From positions 62,001 to 126,000 of the forward strand of contig NZ_LWKZ01000027.1 of assembly GCF_001905005.1 (NCBI RefSeq): 64,000 nucleotides of DNA. Reading direction: 5' to 3'. Each line of letters opens with the position of its first letter. Within the stretch, counting starts at the first letter, position 1. A program made the translations under genes and the position numbers. Shown one piece after another: positions 17,826 through 25,718 of this stretch. The notes under the pieces are model-generated. The model saw nothing but the letters and a program-made list of their open reading frames with translations, was not told the origin of the DNA and did not search any database. Source of the DNA: Streptomyces sp. CB02923 (lineage in GTDB: Bacteria > Actinomycetota > Actinomycetes > Streptomycetales > Streptomycetaceae).

Positions 17826-19460
17826 GTGGAATACAACCTCGCCGATCTGTTCGAGTCGGTCGTCGACACGGTTCCCGGACGCGAGGCGCTGGTGTTCCTC
17901 GACCATCCGGGCACGGGCGCGGAGCGCCGCCTGACGTACGCCGAGCTGGACCGCGCCGCCAACCGGCTCGCCCACCACCTGCGCGACCACGGCGTCACCC
18001 CGGGCTCCCACGTCGGCCTGCACCTCTACAACGGCGTCGAGTACCTCCAGACCCTCTACGCCTGCCTGAAGATCCGCGCCGTACCGGTCAACGTCAACTA
18101 CCGCTACGTCGAGGACGAACTGGCCTACCTCTACCGGGACGCCGACCTCGTCGCCCTCGTCTTCGACGCGGAGTTCACCGGCCGGGTCGCCGCCGCCCTG
18201 CCGCGCGCGGACCGGCTGCGCCACCTCGTACGGGTGGGGGAACCGCCCGCGGACGCCCCGGAGCCCCGCATCGCGCCGGTGCCGTTCCCGGACGCCGAGG
18301 CGTCCGGCTCACCCGGCCGGGACTTCGCCCCGCGCTCCGGCGGCGACCGGCTCGTCATCTACACCGGCGGCACCACCGGGATGCCGAAGGGCGTGCTGTG
18401 GCGGCACGAGGACATCTTCTTCTCCGGCATGGGCGGCGGCGCGCCGACCGGCGACCCCGTACGACGCCCCGAAGAGCTGGCCGCCCGCGTCTTCGCCGGC
18501 GGGGAAGGGCTCGTCTTCTTCCCCACGCCGCCGCTGATGCACGGCACCTCCACCCTCACCGCCTTCATCGCCTTCCACTTCGGCCAGAAGGTGGTCCTGC
18601 ACCGCAAGTTCGTGCCGGAGGAGGTGCTGCGCACCATCGAACGCGAGAAGGTGACCAGCGTCTCGCTGGTCGGCGACGCGATGCTGCGCCCGCTCGCGGA
18701 CGCGCTGGCGGGCCCGCTCAAGGGCACGGACTGCTCCTCCCTGTTCAGCGTCAGCAGCTCCGGGGCGATCCTCTCGGAGACCGTACGGGCCCAGTTCGCC
18801 GCGCTCGTGCCGGGCGCGCTGCTCCTCAACAACTTCGGCTCCTCCGAGTCGGGCTTCAACGGCACCGCCACCGAGGACGCGGGACCGGACCGGGGCTTCC
18901 GGTTACGCGTCAACGCGCACACGGCGGTGGTCGACCCGGCCTCCCCCGCGCACGCACGGGTGGCGGCGGGCGAGGTGGGGCGGCTCGCGCTGCGCGGGCA
19001 CGTACCGCTCGGCTACTACAACGACCCGCGCAAGACCGCCGAGACGTTCTTCGAGGCGGACGGCGAGCGGTGGGTGCTGCTCGGCGACATGGCGACCGTC
19101 GACGAGACGGGCATCGTCACCGTCCTCGGCCGGGGCTCGCAGTGCATCAACTCCGGAGGCGAGAAGGTGTACCCGGAGGAGGTCGAGCAGGCGCTGAAGG
19201 CGCACCCGGACGTGTACGACGCGCTGGTGGCCGGGGTTGCGGACGAGCGTTGGGGCAGCCGGGTCGCCGCGGTCGTCCAGCTCCGCGACGGGGCCGCGCC
19301 GCTGGGGCTGAAGGCGGTGCAGGAGCACTGCCGTACGCGGCTGGCCGGATACAAGATCCCGCGTTCGGTCGTCTTCGCCGAGCACATCCAGCGCTCCCCG
19401 AGCGGCAAGGCGGACTACCGGTGGGCGAAGGCGGTGGCTTCCGGCGCCGGTACGCCCTGA
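17826..19460 (+). CDS. Acyl-CoA synthetase, FadD19-like
   Basis: A 544-residue ANL-superfamily ligase starting at GTG behind GGAGGAG. The phosphate loop YTGGTTGMPKG (about 177-187) followed by VLWRHED is characteristic of the FadD19-like group that activates sterol side chains and branched acids; the adenylation motifs FGSSESGFNG, GDMATVDETG and the C-terminal catalytic-lysine region SGKADYRWAK are all present. It is divergent from the crotonase-thiolase operon and shares with it a KstR-like site. Codon 360 (18903-18905) is TTA, the bldA-dependent rare leucine codon, which implies developmental control of translation. Reaction: ATP-dependent formation of an acyl-CoA. Confidence 0.9.
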   Translation: MEYNLADLFESVVDTVPGREALVFLDHPGTGAERRLTYAELDRAANRLAHHLRDHGVTPGSHVGLHLYNGVEYLQTLYACLKIRAVPVNVNYRYVEDELAYLYRDADLVALVFDAEFTGRVAAALPRADRLRHLVRVGEPPADAPEPRIAPVPFPDAEASGSPGRDFAPRSGGDRLVIYTGGTTGMPKGVLWRHEDIFFSGMGGGAPTGDPVRRPEELAARVFAGGEGLVFFPTPPLMHGTSTLTAFIAFHFGQKVVLHRKFVPEEVLRTIEREKVTSVSLVGDAMLRPLADALAGPLKGTDCSSLFSVSSSGAILSETVRAQFAALVPGALLLNNFGSSESGFNGTATEDAGPDRGFRLRVNAHTAVVDPASPAHARVAAGEVGRLALRGHVPLGYYNDPRKTAETFFEADGERWVLLGDMATVDETGIVTVLGRGSQCINSGGEKVYPEEVEQALKAHPDVYDALVAGVADERWGSRVAAVVQLRDGAAPLGLKAVQEHCRTRLAGYKIPRSVVFAEHIQRSPSGKADYRWAKAVASGAGTP

Positions 19461-19856
19461 GGCACGGACCCCGCGGTTTCCCCCGGGTTCCGGTGGGCGC
19501 GGGCTCCGTGGAACACGGCTCCCGCGTGGCGCGGGCCGGGCTCCGGCCGCCGCCCCGACGGCGGCCGGAGCCCTTGACCGGCTGGTTCAGGCGCTACGGC
19601 GGTGGCGGCGCGGCCCACACACCCGGAAACCGGTGTGCGCCGCGCCGGGCCGGGGTATGACGGAGAGATTCTTCGGCATGCGGGTTCTCCTGATTGGGAA
19701 GAAGGGGACATCCGCACGGTTGCCCGGCCCCCGCGCAAGGTCGACAACCGGTCCGCTCCCTTCACCCGCTTGGCACACGCCGCGCCGCCCGAACAGAGCA
19801 AGCCGGGGCCCGCGCGAAGGGTGGGAAGGGGCCCGGCGGCGGTTCTAACCTGAAGC
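19461..19856. other. Intergenic region between fadD and P450
   Basis: About 400 nt without a gene. The first part holds the strong hairpin at 19538-19573 that should end fadD transcription. The remainder precedes the P450 gene and presumably carries its promoter; no clear element was identified. Confidence 0.5.
19538..19573 (+). terminator. Strong hairpin terminator after fadD
   Basis: A 15-bp perfect stem: GGGCTCCGGCCGCCG (19538-19552) and its exact complement (19559-19573) around the loop CCCCGA, 77 nt after the fadD stop. No T-tract, but GC-rich stems without T-tracts are the usual terminators in Streptomyces. Confidence 0.75.
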
Positions 19857-21149
19857 ATGGACTTCGACGGCGTGGAGCTCGGTGACGCCCCCTCCGGGAC
19901 GCACGGTATCCGGGTACGGCTCGACCCCGCGGAGCGCGATCCCCGCTCCGCCACGGCCTCCCTCTGCGCGGCGGGTCCCGTGGTGCCCGTCCTGCTTCCG
20001 GGCGGGGTGTCGGCCTGGCTGGTGACCGGCCATCAGGCCGGGCGGACGGTGCTGGCCGACAGCCGCTTCGTCAAGGACATCGGCGCCTGGCGCGCCTGGC
20101 GCAGCGGGGAGGTTCCGCGCTCCTGGCCGCTGGCGCCGCTGCTGACCGTCGCCAACATGACCACCGCGACGGCGGGCGACCACACCCGGCTCCGCGCGCC
20201 GCTGGCCCGCGCGTTCACCGCGCGCCGCGTGGAGCAGCTCGCGCCGCGCGTCGGGGAGCTGGCCGGAGAGCTGCTGGACGGCCTCGCCGCGGTACGGCCC
20301 GGGGAACCCGTCGAGCTGCGGGCCCGCTACGCCCTTCCGCTGCCGATACAGGTCATCTGCGAGCTGTTCGGCGTGCCCGACAGCCGACGCGCCCGGCTGC
20401 GGTCGCTGTGCGGGGCCCTGTTCGGCCCCCCGTCGGGCCCGTCCGAGGCGCTGACCGTGCACCGTGAGCTGCGCGCCGTGCTCGCCGGTCTCCTCGACGC
20501 GAAGCGGGACCGGCCCGGGGACGACCTGACGAGTGCGCTCGTGGCCCCCGGCAGCCACACGCTCAGCGGGGCCGAACTCGTCGACACGCTGCTGCTGATG
20601 ATCGTGGCCGGTCATGAGACCACCGTGAACCTGCTGGTCAACGCCGTACACGCGCTGCTGACCCACCCCGGCCAGCTCGCCCTCGCCCGCAGCGGGCAGG
20701 TGCCCTGGAGCGCGGTGGTCGAAGAGGCGCTGCGCTGGGACCCGCCGGTCGCCCACTTCCCGTTCCGCTACGCGCTGTGCGACGTGGACGTGGCCGGCCG
20801 GACCATCCGCGCGGGCGATCCGGTGATGCTCTCGTACACCGCGTTCGGCCGCGATCCGCAGCAGCACGGGCCCGATGCCGGGCGCTTCGACATCACCCGC
20901 TCCCCCAACCGCCATCTCACCTTCGGGCACGGCATCCACCACTGCCTCGGCGCGCCGCTGGCCCGGCTGGAAGCGGGCGTCGCCCTGCCCGCGCTCTTCG
21001 AGCGCTTCCCTGGCCTTCGCCTGCACGATCCGGAACAGCCGCCCGCCCGCCGACCGTCCCTGGTCTTCAACGGCTTCGGCGAACTGCCGGTCCTCCTGGC
21101 ACCGCCCGGCGGCCCGCCGGGGCCGCCCCGCCCGCGCGACGGATCATGA
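19857..21149 (+). CDS. Cytochrome P450 (CYP107-like)
   Basis: A 430-residue soluble P450. Key elements are AGHETT in the I-helix (251-256), EEALRWDPP for the K-helix, and the heme loop FGHGIHHCLG with Cys363. Length and motifs are typical of the CYP107-type Streptomyces enzymes that hydroxylate macrolides, terpenes and fatty acids. The N terminus is proline-poor and unanchored. No ferredoxin gene is adjacent. It ends convergently with the chorismate mutase gene, overlapping by 6 nt. Substrate cannot be inferred; the neighbouring acyl-CoA genes make a fatty-acid or sterol-like substrate possible but not shown. Confidence 0.92.
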   Translation: MDFDGVELGDAPSGTHGIRVRLDPAERDPRSATASLCAAGPVVPVLLPGGVSAWLVTGHQAGRTVLADSRFVKDIGAWRAWRSGEVPRSWPLAPLLTVANMTTATAGDHTRLRAPLARAFTARRVEQLAPRVGELAGELLDGLAAVRPGEPVELRARYALPLPIQVICELFGVPDSRRARLRSLCGALFGPPSGPSEALTVHRELRAVLAGLLDAKRDRPGDDLTSALVAPGSHTLSGAELVDTLLLMIVAGHETTVNLLVNAVHALLTHPGQLALARSGQVPWSAVVEEALRWDPPVAHFPFRYALCDVDVAGRTIRAGDPVMLSYTAFGRDPQQHGPDAGRFDITRSPNRHLTFGHGIHHCLGAPLARLEAGVALPALFERFPGLRLHDPEQPPARRPSLVFNGFGELPVLLAPPGGPPGPPRPRDGS

Positions 21150-21800
21150 CGCCGGGGCCCGGTCCGCGCTGCCGCACACGGACCGTACGGACCGGGCCAG
21201 CGCCACGGTGTGCAGGACGTCCAGGTGCCGCTCGTGGCGTACGTGCACGGTGGCGCCTGCCAGGGAGCGGAGGCAGCCCGGCGACGTCCGTGCCGCTCCG
21301 GACGCGGCGATGGCCCGTACCAGCGCGTCGTTGACGCGGTTGATCTCCTTGCGCACCTCACCGAGGTCCGGCCGCCCGGCCGGGACCTGCGCGGGGTCAG
21401 CGGCCCACCGGCGGTGCAGGCCGCGCTGCACGGCCTTGTTCGCCTCGATCTGGTCCCGGAAGATCCGCGACGTCCACCGCGGGTCGGTGCCCAGCTCAAC
21501 CGCCCGCCGCGCGACCGCGTCCAGCACCTGCCGCTCGCGCGCCGGGTCGTCGACAGGGCTGCCGGTTCCCCACTTCGCGGCGGCCACCAGGTCGGCGGTG
21601 GCGAGGCGTTGGGCGGACAGGACGGCGAGCGGGCGCAGCGCTTCCGCCTTCGGGGGCGCGGGGGCGGGTACCGGTACGGGTGCGGGTGCGGCCTGTGCCG
21701 TCGCGGGTGCCGGTAGGGCGGTGAGGAGGACGGCGGCGACCGCGGCCGTGGCCGCGGTCAGCAGGCGGCGCAGGGGAGTTCGCGCGTTCGGTGACATCAT
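21144..21800 (-). CDS. aroQ: Secreted chorismate mutase, AroQ-gamma type
   Basis: A 218-residue exported enzyme converting chorismate to prephenate. ATG at 21800 follows GGAGGG. Residues 1-37 form a Sec signal (RTPLRRLL, hydrophobic Ala/Leu core, then an ATAQA-type cleavage site), followed by a Pro-Val-rich linker. The mature all-helical domain matches the exported M. tuberculosis enzyme: LSAQRLATADLVAAAKW, DPRWTSRIFRDQIEANKAVQ and the C-terminal RHLDVLHTVAL. Two cysteines in the last third are placed like the disulfide of that protein. The role of an exported chorismate mutase is unclear in any species. The 3' end overlaps the P450 gene by 6 nt. Confidence 0.9.
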   Translation of the reverse strand: MMSPNARTPLRRLLTAATAAVAAVLLTALPAPATAQAAPAPVPVPAPAPPKAEALRPLAVLSAQRLATADLVAAAKWGTGSPVDDPARERQVLDAVARRAVELGTDPRWTSRIFRDQIEANKAVQRGLHRRWAADPAQVPAGRPDLGEVRKEINRVNDALVRAIAASGAARTSPGCLRSLAGATVHVRHERHLDVLHTVALARSVRSVCGSADRAPAS

Positions 21801-22082
21801 CAGCCCTCCGGCCGGTCGCTGGTCGTCGCCGCTGGCCGTCGCCGCTGTCGTCGCCGGACGGCCCGTACCTCTGTGCGGTACGGCGCACCCTGCGCGCACC
21901 GCTGCCCGCCCGGCCACGTTACGGCCCGGCGGGCAGCGGCGGCGGTGACGCCTGGGATAGGGGGGGCACTTGACGCGGAACGGTGGGGCCGGAGCGGCGC
22001 GGTGCGATGTGGCCCGGCCCGTGCGGTTCCGCTCCGGTCGGTTCCGCTCCAGTCGGTTCCGCTCCGGTCTGTCGCGCTCCGG

Positions 22083-22307
22083 TCAGTCGCGGTCCGACAC
22101 GCCGGTGACGCCCACGTTGGCGTTCTTGGCGAGGCCGTCGACCGGGAACAGGAACCCGCTCTTCGAGGGCATTTCGACAGCGGGGCGGGGGCCCTGCCCG
22201 TCGCCCGTGTCGGCGTGGGCCACGGCGGGCAGCACCGCGCCGGACAGGGCCGCAGCGGCGAGGAGGCCGGACGCCGCGCGCAGGGTCGTACGAAGTGATG
22301 TACGCAT
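22083..22307 (-). CDS. Small secreted protein (74 aa)
   Basis: ATG at 22307 is preceded by AAAGGAA. Residues 1-32 are a textbook signal peptide (RTSLRTTLRAASGLLAAAAL, then AVAHA), leaving a mature peptide of about 42 residues without cysteines that ends FPVDGLAKNANVGVTGVSDRD. The mature size and lack of Cys are unlike chaplins, rodlins or lantibiotics. Neighbours (alpha/beta hydrolase, chorismate mutase) give no clue. Family not recognised. Confidence 0.65.
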   Translation of the reverse strand: MRTSLRTTLRAASGLLAAAALSGAVLPAVAHADTGDGQGPRPAVEMPSKSGFLFPVDGLAKNANVGVTGVSDRD

Positions 22308-22443
22308 GATGTTCCTTTCGAGGGTTGCGCGGTCAGCGCACCACGGAGAAAGGACACCGTCGCGGCATTGGGCCGACCGTGGGCGAGCCCGGACTCCCCC
22401 GTGCGGCGGCGTGCGGCGGCCCGTGCCCGGCTCGCACCGGCCC

Positions 22444-23175
22444 TCAGGGCCCGGGAACGACGAACGTCCGGACCGCGTCGAGGAACTCCAGAGGACGCTC
22501 CTCGTGGACGAGATGGCCCGCCCCCTCCACCGTGACCAGACGGCAGTCCGGGATGCGCTCGGCCATGTCCTGGAGCTGTTGCTGCGGGATGTGGCTGGTG
22601 GGGCCACCGGCTATCACCAGGGTCGGTGCGGTGATCTTCGCCAGACCGTCCCACCACGCGGGGTCCGGCGCGTTGCGCTGCGCCACCACGGCCACCTTGG
22701 CCTGCCAGTCGAACACCGGCGGACCCGGCGGCGGACTCGGGACCTCCTGCGGCGGGGACGCCGGGAGAGGCGGGGCGGCCTCCTCCAGGACCAGCCGTTC
22801 CACCAGCTCCGGCCGGTCGGCGGCCAGCAGCAGCGCGGCGAGCGCGCCGAGGGAGTGGCCGATGAGCGTCACGGGACCCAGCCGCAGCTCCCGCAGGAAC
22901 CCGGCCACGTCGTCGCGCCACTGCTCGAAGCCGTACTCCCCCGGCCAGTCGCTGTGCCCGTGCCCCCGCAGATCCAGCGCGTACACCCGGTGGGTGGTGG
23001 CGAGCTGGCCGACCACGCCGCGCCAGTCCTCGCCGTCCTCGCCGAGGCAGTGCAGCAGCACCGCCGGGGGCGCGTCCGCGTCGCCCCAGCACCGGTACGC
23101 CAGACGGACACCACCGACCTGCACTTTCCGAACATCGCCCATGTGCTCGAAGCTACCCATGAGGGACTTCGCCAC
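22444..23175 (-). CDS. Alpha/beta hydrolase
   Basis: A 243-residue alpha/beta-hydrolase. The nucleophile elbow GHSLG is at about 108-112, the oxyanion region VLLHCLGEDGEDW follows strand 3, and the catalytic His is in EGAGHLVHEE near the C terminus. It is cytosolic: no signal peptide. A downstream Met (MGDVRKV) could be the true start. Divergent from paaK, with a palindrome in the shared promoter region. Probable esterase, lactonase or peroxidase-like role; the family is too broad for more. Confidence 0.85.
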   Translation of the reverse strand: MAKSLMGSFEHMGDVRKVQVGGVRLAYRCWGDADAPPAVLLHCLGEDGEDWRGVVGQLATTHRVYALDLRGHGHSDWPGEYGFEQWRDDVAGFLRELRLGPVTLIGHSLGALAALLLAADRPELVERLVLEEAAPPLPASPPQEVPSPPPGPPVFDWQAKVAVVAQRNAPDPAWWDGLAKITAPTLVIAGGPTSHIPQQQLQDMAERIPDCRLVTVEGAGHLVHEERPLEFLDAVRTFVVPGP

Positions 23176-23222
23176 GCCTCTTGACGCGTTCGCCGCCCGC
23201 TGATTACTTGGAGCGCACTCGG

Positions 23223-23240
23223 CTACCGAATGATCGGTAG
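23223..23240. promoter_or_regulatory. Perfect palindrome in the hydrolase-paaK divergent promoter
   Basis: CTACCGA (23223-23229) and TCGGTAG (23234-23240) form a perfect 7-4-7 inverted repeat 13 nt before the paaK start. ACCGA-n4-TCGGT is a common architecture for TetR-family repressors of acyl/aryl-CoA pathways. It is positioned to block paaK transcription. Confidence 0.6.
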
Positions 23241-23252
23241 GGACATGGAACG

Positions 23253-24677
23253 GTGACGGACATGCCGGATGCGCGCAGCAGGGGCGGGGAGACGGGCCCG
23301 GTCGCGGGAGCGGAAGAGGACGGCCCGGCCACGGCTCCGGCCGCGCCTGCCGCCCCGGACGCGGCCTGGGCCGGAGCCGTGGCCCCGGACACGGCCGACA
23401 CGGTCGACGCGGTGCGGCGGATGTCCGCCGAGGAGCTGCGGGCCCGGCAACTGGAGCGGCTGCGCGCCTCGTTGCGGCACGCGTACGAGAACGTGCCGTT
23501 CTACCGGCACTCCTTCGACCGGGCCGGAGTGCACCCCGAGGACTGCCGTTCGCTCGCGGACCTGGCCCGCTTCCCCTTCACCGTGAAGGACGACCTGCGG
23601 GCCAACTACCCCTTCGGCATGTTCGCCGTGCCGCAGGACGCGGTCCGGCGCATCCACGCCTCCAGCGGTACGACGGGCCGCCCGACGGTCGTCGGCTACA
23701 CCGAGCGCGACCTGTCCGTCTGGGCCGGCGTCGTCGCCCGCTCGATCCACGCGGCGGGCGGGCGGCCGGGCCACAAGGTGCACATCGCGTACGGATACGG
23801 CCTGTTCACCGGCGGTCTCGGCGCGCACTACGGCGCCGAACGGCTCGGCTGTACGGTCGTCCCGGCCTCCGGGGGCATGACCGCCCGGCAGGTGCAGATC
23901 ATCCGGGATTTCCGGCCCGAGATCATCATGGTCACGCCGTCCTACATGCTCACCCTCCTCGACGAGTTCGAACGGCAGGGCATCGATCCGCGGACCACCT
24001 CCCTGAAGACCGGGATATTCGGCGCGGAGCCGTGGACGGAGGAGATGCGCCGCGAGATCGAGGAGCGCTTCGCGATCGACGCGGTCGACATATACGGCCT
24101 CTCGGAGGTCATGGGCCCCGGTGTCGCGCAGGAGTGCGTGGAGACCAAGGACGGGCTGCACATCTGGGAGGACCACTTCTATCCGGAGGTGGTCGACCCG
24201 CTCACCGGCGCCCCGCTGCCGGACGGTGAGCCCGGGGAACTGGTCTTCACCTCGCTGACCAAGGAGGCCATGCCGGTGGTCCGCTACCGCACCCGGGATC
24301 TGACCCGGCTGCTGCCCGGCACCGCCTGCCCCGCCTTCCGCCGGATGGAGAAGATCACCGGACGCTGCGACGACATGATCATCCTGCGGGGCGTGAACCT
24401 CTTCCCGGCCCAGGTCGAGGAGATCGTGCTGCGCACCCCGGGGGTCGCGCCGCACTTCCAGCTGCGGCTGACCCGGGAAGGCCGGATGGACCACCTGACC
24501 GTACGGGCGGAAGCGCGGCCGGACGCGACCCCGGAGGAGCGGACGGCCGCCGTCGGCCACATCGCCCGTGGCGTCAAGGACGGCATCGGCGTCTCGGTCG
24601 CCGTCGACATCGTCGACCCCGAAACGCTGGAACGCTCCCTGGGCAAACTCAAGCGCATCGTCGACGCCCGCGACTGA
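23253..24677 (+). CDS. paaK: Phenylacetate-CoA ligase
   Basis: A 474-residue PaaK-type AMP-forming ligase: HAYENVPFYRHSF near the start, the phosphate loop HASSGTTGRPTVVGYT (about 132-147), the central AYGYGLFTGGLGAHYG and the EEHFYPEV-like acidic motif (IWEDHFYPEVVDP), ending in LGKLKRIVDARD. An Ala/Pro/Thr-rich extension of about 45 residues precedes the conserved core and is not usual, so the true start may be one of the later Met/Val codons. Reaction: phenylacetate + ATP + CoA to phenylacetyl-CoA. No paaABCDE genes are in the window, so it may serve another aryl acid or feed a distant pathway. Confidence 0.9.
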   Translation: MTDMPDARSRGGETGPVAGAEEDGPATAPAAPAAPDAAWAGAVAPDTADTVDAVRRMSAEELRARQLERLRASLRHAYENVPFYRHSFDRAGVHPEDCRSLADLARFPFTVKDDLRANYPFGMFAVPQDAVRRIHASSGTTGRPTVVGYTERDLSVWAGVVARSIHAAGGRPGHKVHIAYGYGLFTGGLGAHYGAERLGCTVVPASGGMTARQVQIIRDFRPEIIMVTPSYMLTLLDEFERQGIDPRTTSLKTGIFGAEPWTEEMRREIEERFAIDAVDIYGLSEVMGPGVAQECVETKDGLHIWEDHFYPEVVDPLTGAPLPDGEPGELVFTSLTKEAMPVVRYRTRDLTRLLPGTACPAFRRMEKITGRCDDMIILRGVNLFPAQVEEIVLRTPGVAPHFQLRLTREGRMDHLTVRAEARPDATPEERTAAVGHIARGVKDGIGVSVAVDIVDPETLERSLGKLKRIVDARD

Positions 24678-24752
24678 CCGGAGGGCGGCGGCCTCCGCGC
24701 CCGAGCGCAAAGGCCGCCTCCTCCCCCTGCCTTCCCTGCCGCGTCCTGGGCC

Positions 24753-25547
24753 CTACATGGGGCTCGGCGTTATCAGCGCATACGGAGCGCCGAACGGATC
24801 GGTCAGCATGGCCACCCTGCCCACACCCTCGATGTCCGTCGGCGGGATGACGAGTGTCGCGCCGCGCTCGGTGGACGCGGCCGTCGTCGCGTCGCAGTCC
24901 GCCACGCCGAAGTACGGGTGCCACTCCGACGTCGAGCCCGCCGCGAGGTGGTCGGGGGACAGCTGCACGATCCCGGCGTGGCCGGAGTCGCCTGCCGGGT
25001 CGGTGCCGGCGGGCGAGGCGACCGTATAGATCATGTTCTCGCCCATGTCGTTGTCGACCGTCTCCCAGCCGAGAACCGTGCGGTAGAAGTCCTTCGCGGC
25101 GGCCACGTCGGTCGTGTACAGCTCGGTCCAGCACAGGGCGTTCGTGGAGCCGGCCACCTCCAGTCCCTGGTTGTCGCGGGGCTGCCAGACCGCGAACTCG
25201 GCGCCGGCCGGGTCGGTGAACCCGGCCAGCCGTCCGGCGGTGAAGACGTCGCACGGGCCGAAGCGGAGCGTGCCGCCTGCCTGCTCCACCGTTTTGGCCA
25301 GGGCGTCCACGTCCGGGCTGTGGAAGTGGACGGTCCAGGACGCGCCGGCGCCCTCCTCGGTGAGCGGTCCGATCCCGGCGACGGTCTTCCCGTCGAGCTG
25401 GAAGAAGCCGTACCCGCCGGCGTCGGGACCGGCAGACCGGAAGGTCCAGCCGAAGACGCCGCCGTAGAACGCGGCGGCCGCTTCGGTGTCGGGCACCCCG
25501 AGGTCCAGCCAGTTCGGCGCACCCGGGACGTACTGGGTCGTGAGCAT
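24753..25547 (-). CDS. VOC-superfamily protein (tandem glyoxalase-like domains)
   Basis: A 264-residue protein with two vicinal-oxygen-chelate modules. Each begins with a WLDLGVPDTEAAAAFY or WTELYTTDVAAAKDFY strand and ends in a strand-rich FAVWQPRD or YALITP edge. Metal ligands are not clearly conserved in both halves, so it could be a lyase/dioxygenase or a non-catalytic antibiotic-binding relative. ATG at 25547 follows GGAGGA. It stands alone between paaK (convergent) and two CoA-ligase genes. Confidence 0.88.
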   Translation of the reverse strand: MLTTQYVPGAPNWLDLGVPDTEAAAAFYGGVFGWTFRSAGPDAGGYGFFQLDGKTVAGIGPLTEEGAGASWTVHFHSPDVDALAKTVEQAGGTLRFGPCDVFTAGRLAGFTDPAGAEFAVWQPRDNQGLEVAGSTNALCWTELYTTDVAAAKDFYRTVLGWETVDNDMGENMIYTVASPAGTDPAGDSGHAGIVQLSPDHLAAGSTSEWHPYFGVADCDATTAASTERGATLVIPPTDIEGVGRVAMLTDPFGAPYALITPSPM

Positions 25548-25718
25548 GTTGATCTCCTCCGGCGTGCTGTCGTCGCGACGCGGGCGGCCGCCGAGCGAGC
25601 ACGAACGCCCTCGTCACCGGGGAGCACGCGTGGTCTTTTCGGTGTCTTCTCCCCGGCACTTTCAGCATGGCAGGGGGGTCTGACAATCGCCCTCCGCCGA
25701 CGCCCGGGGAGCGGGCGT

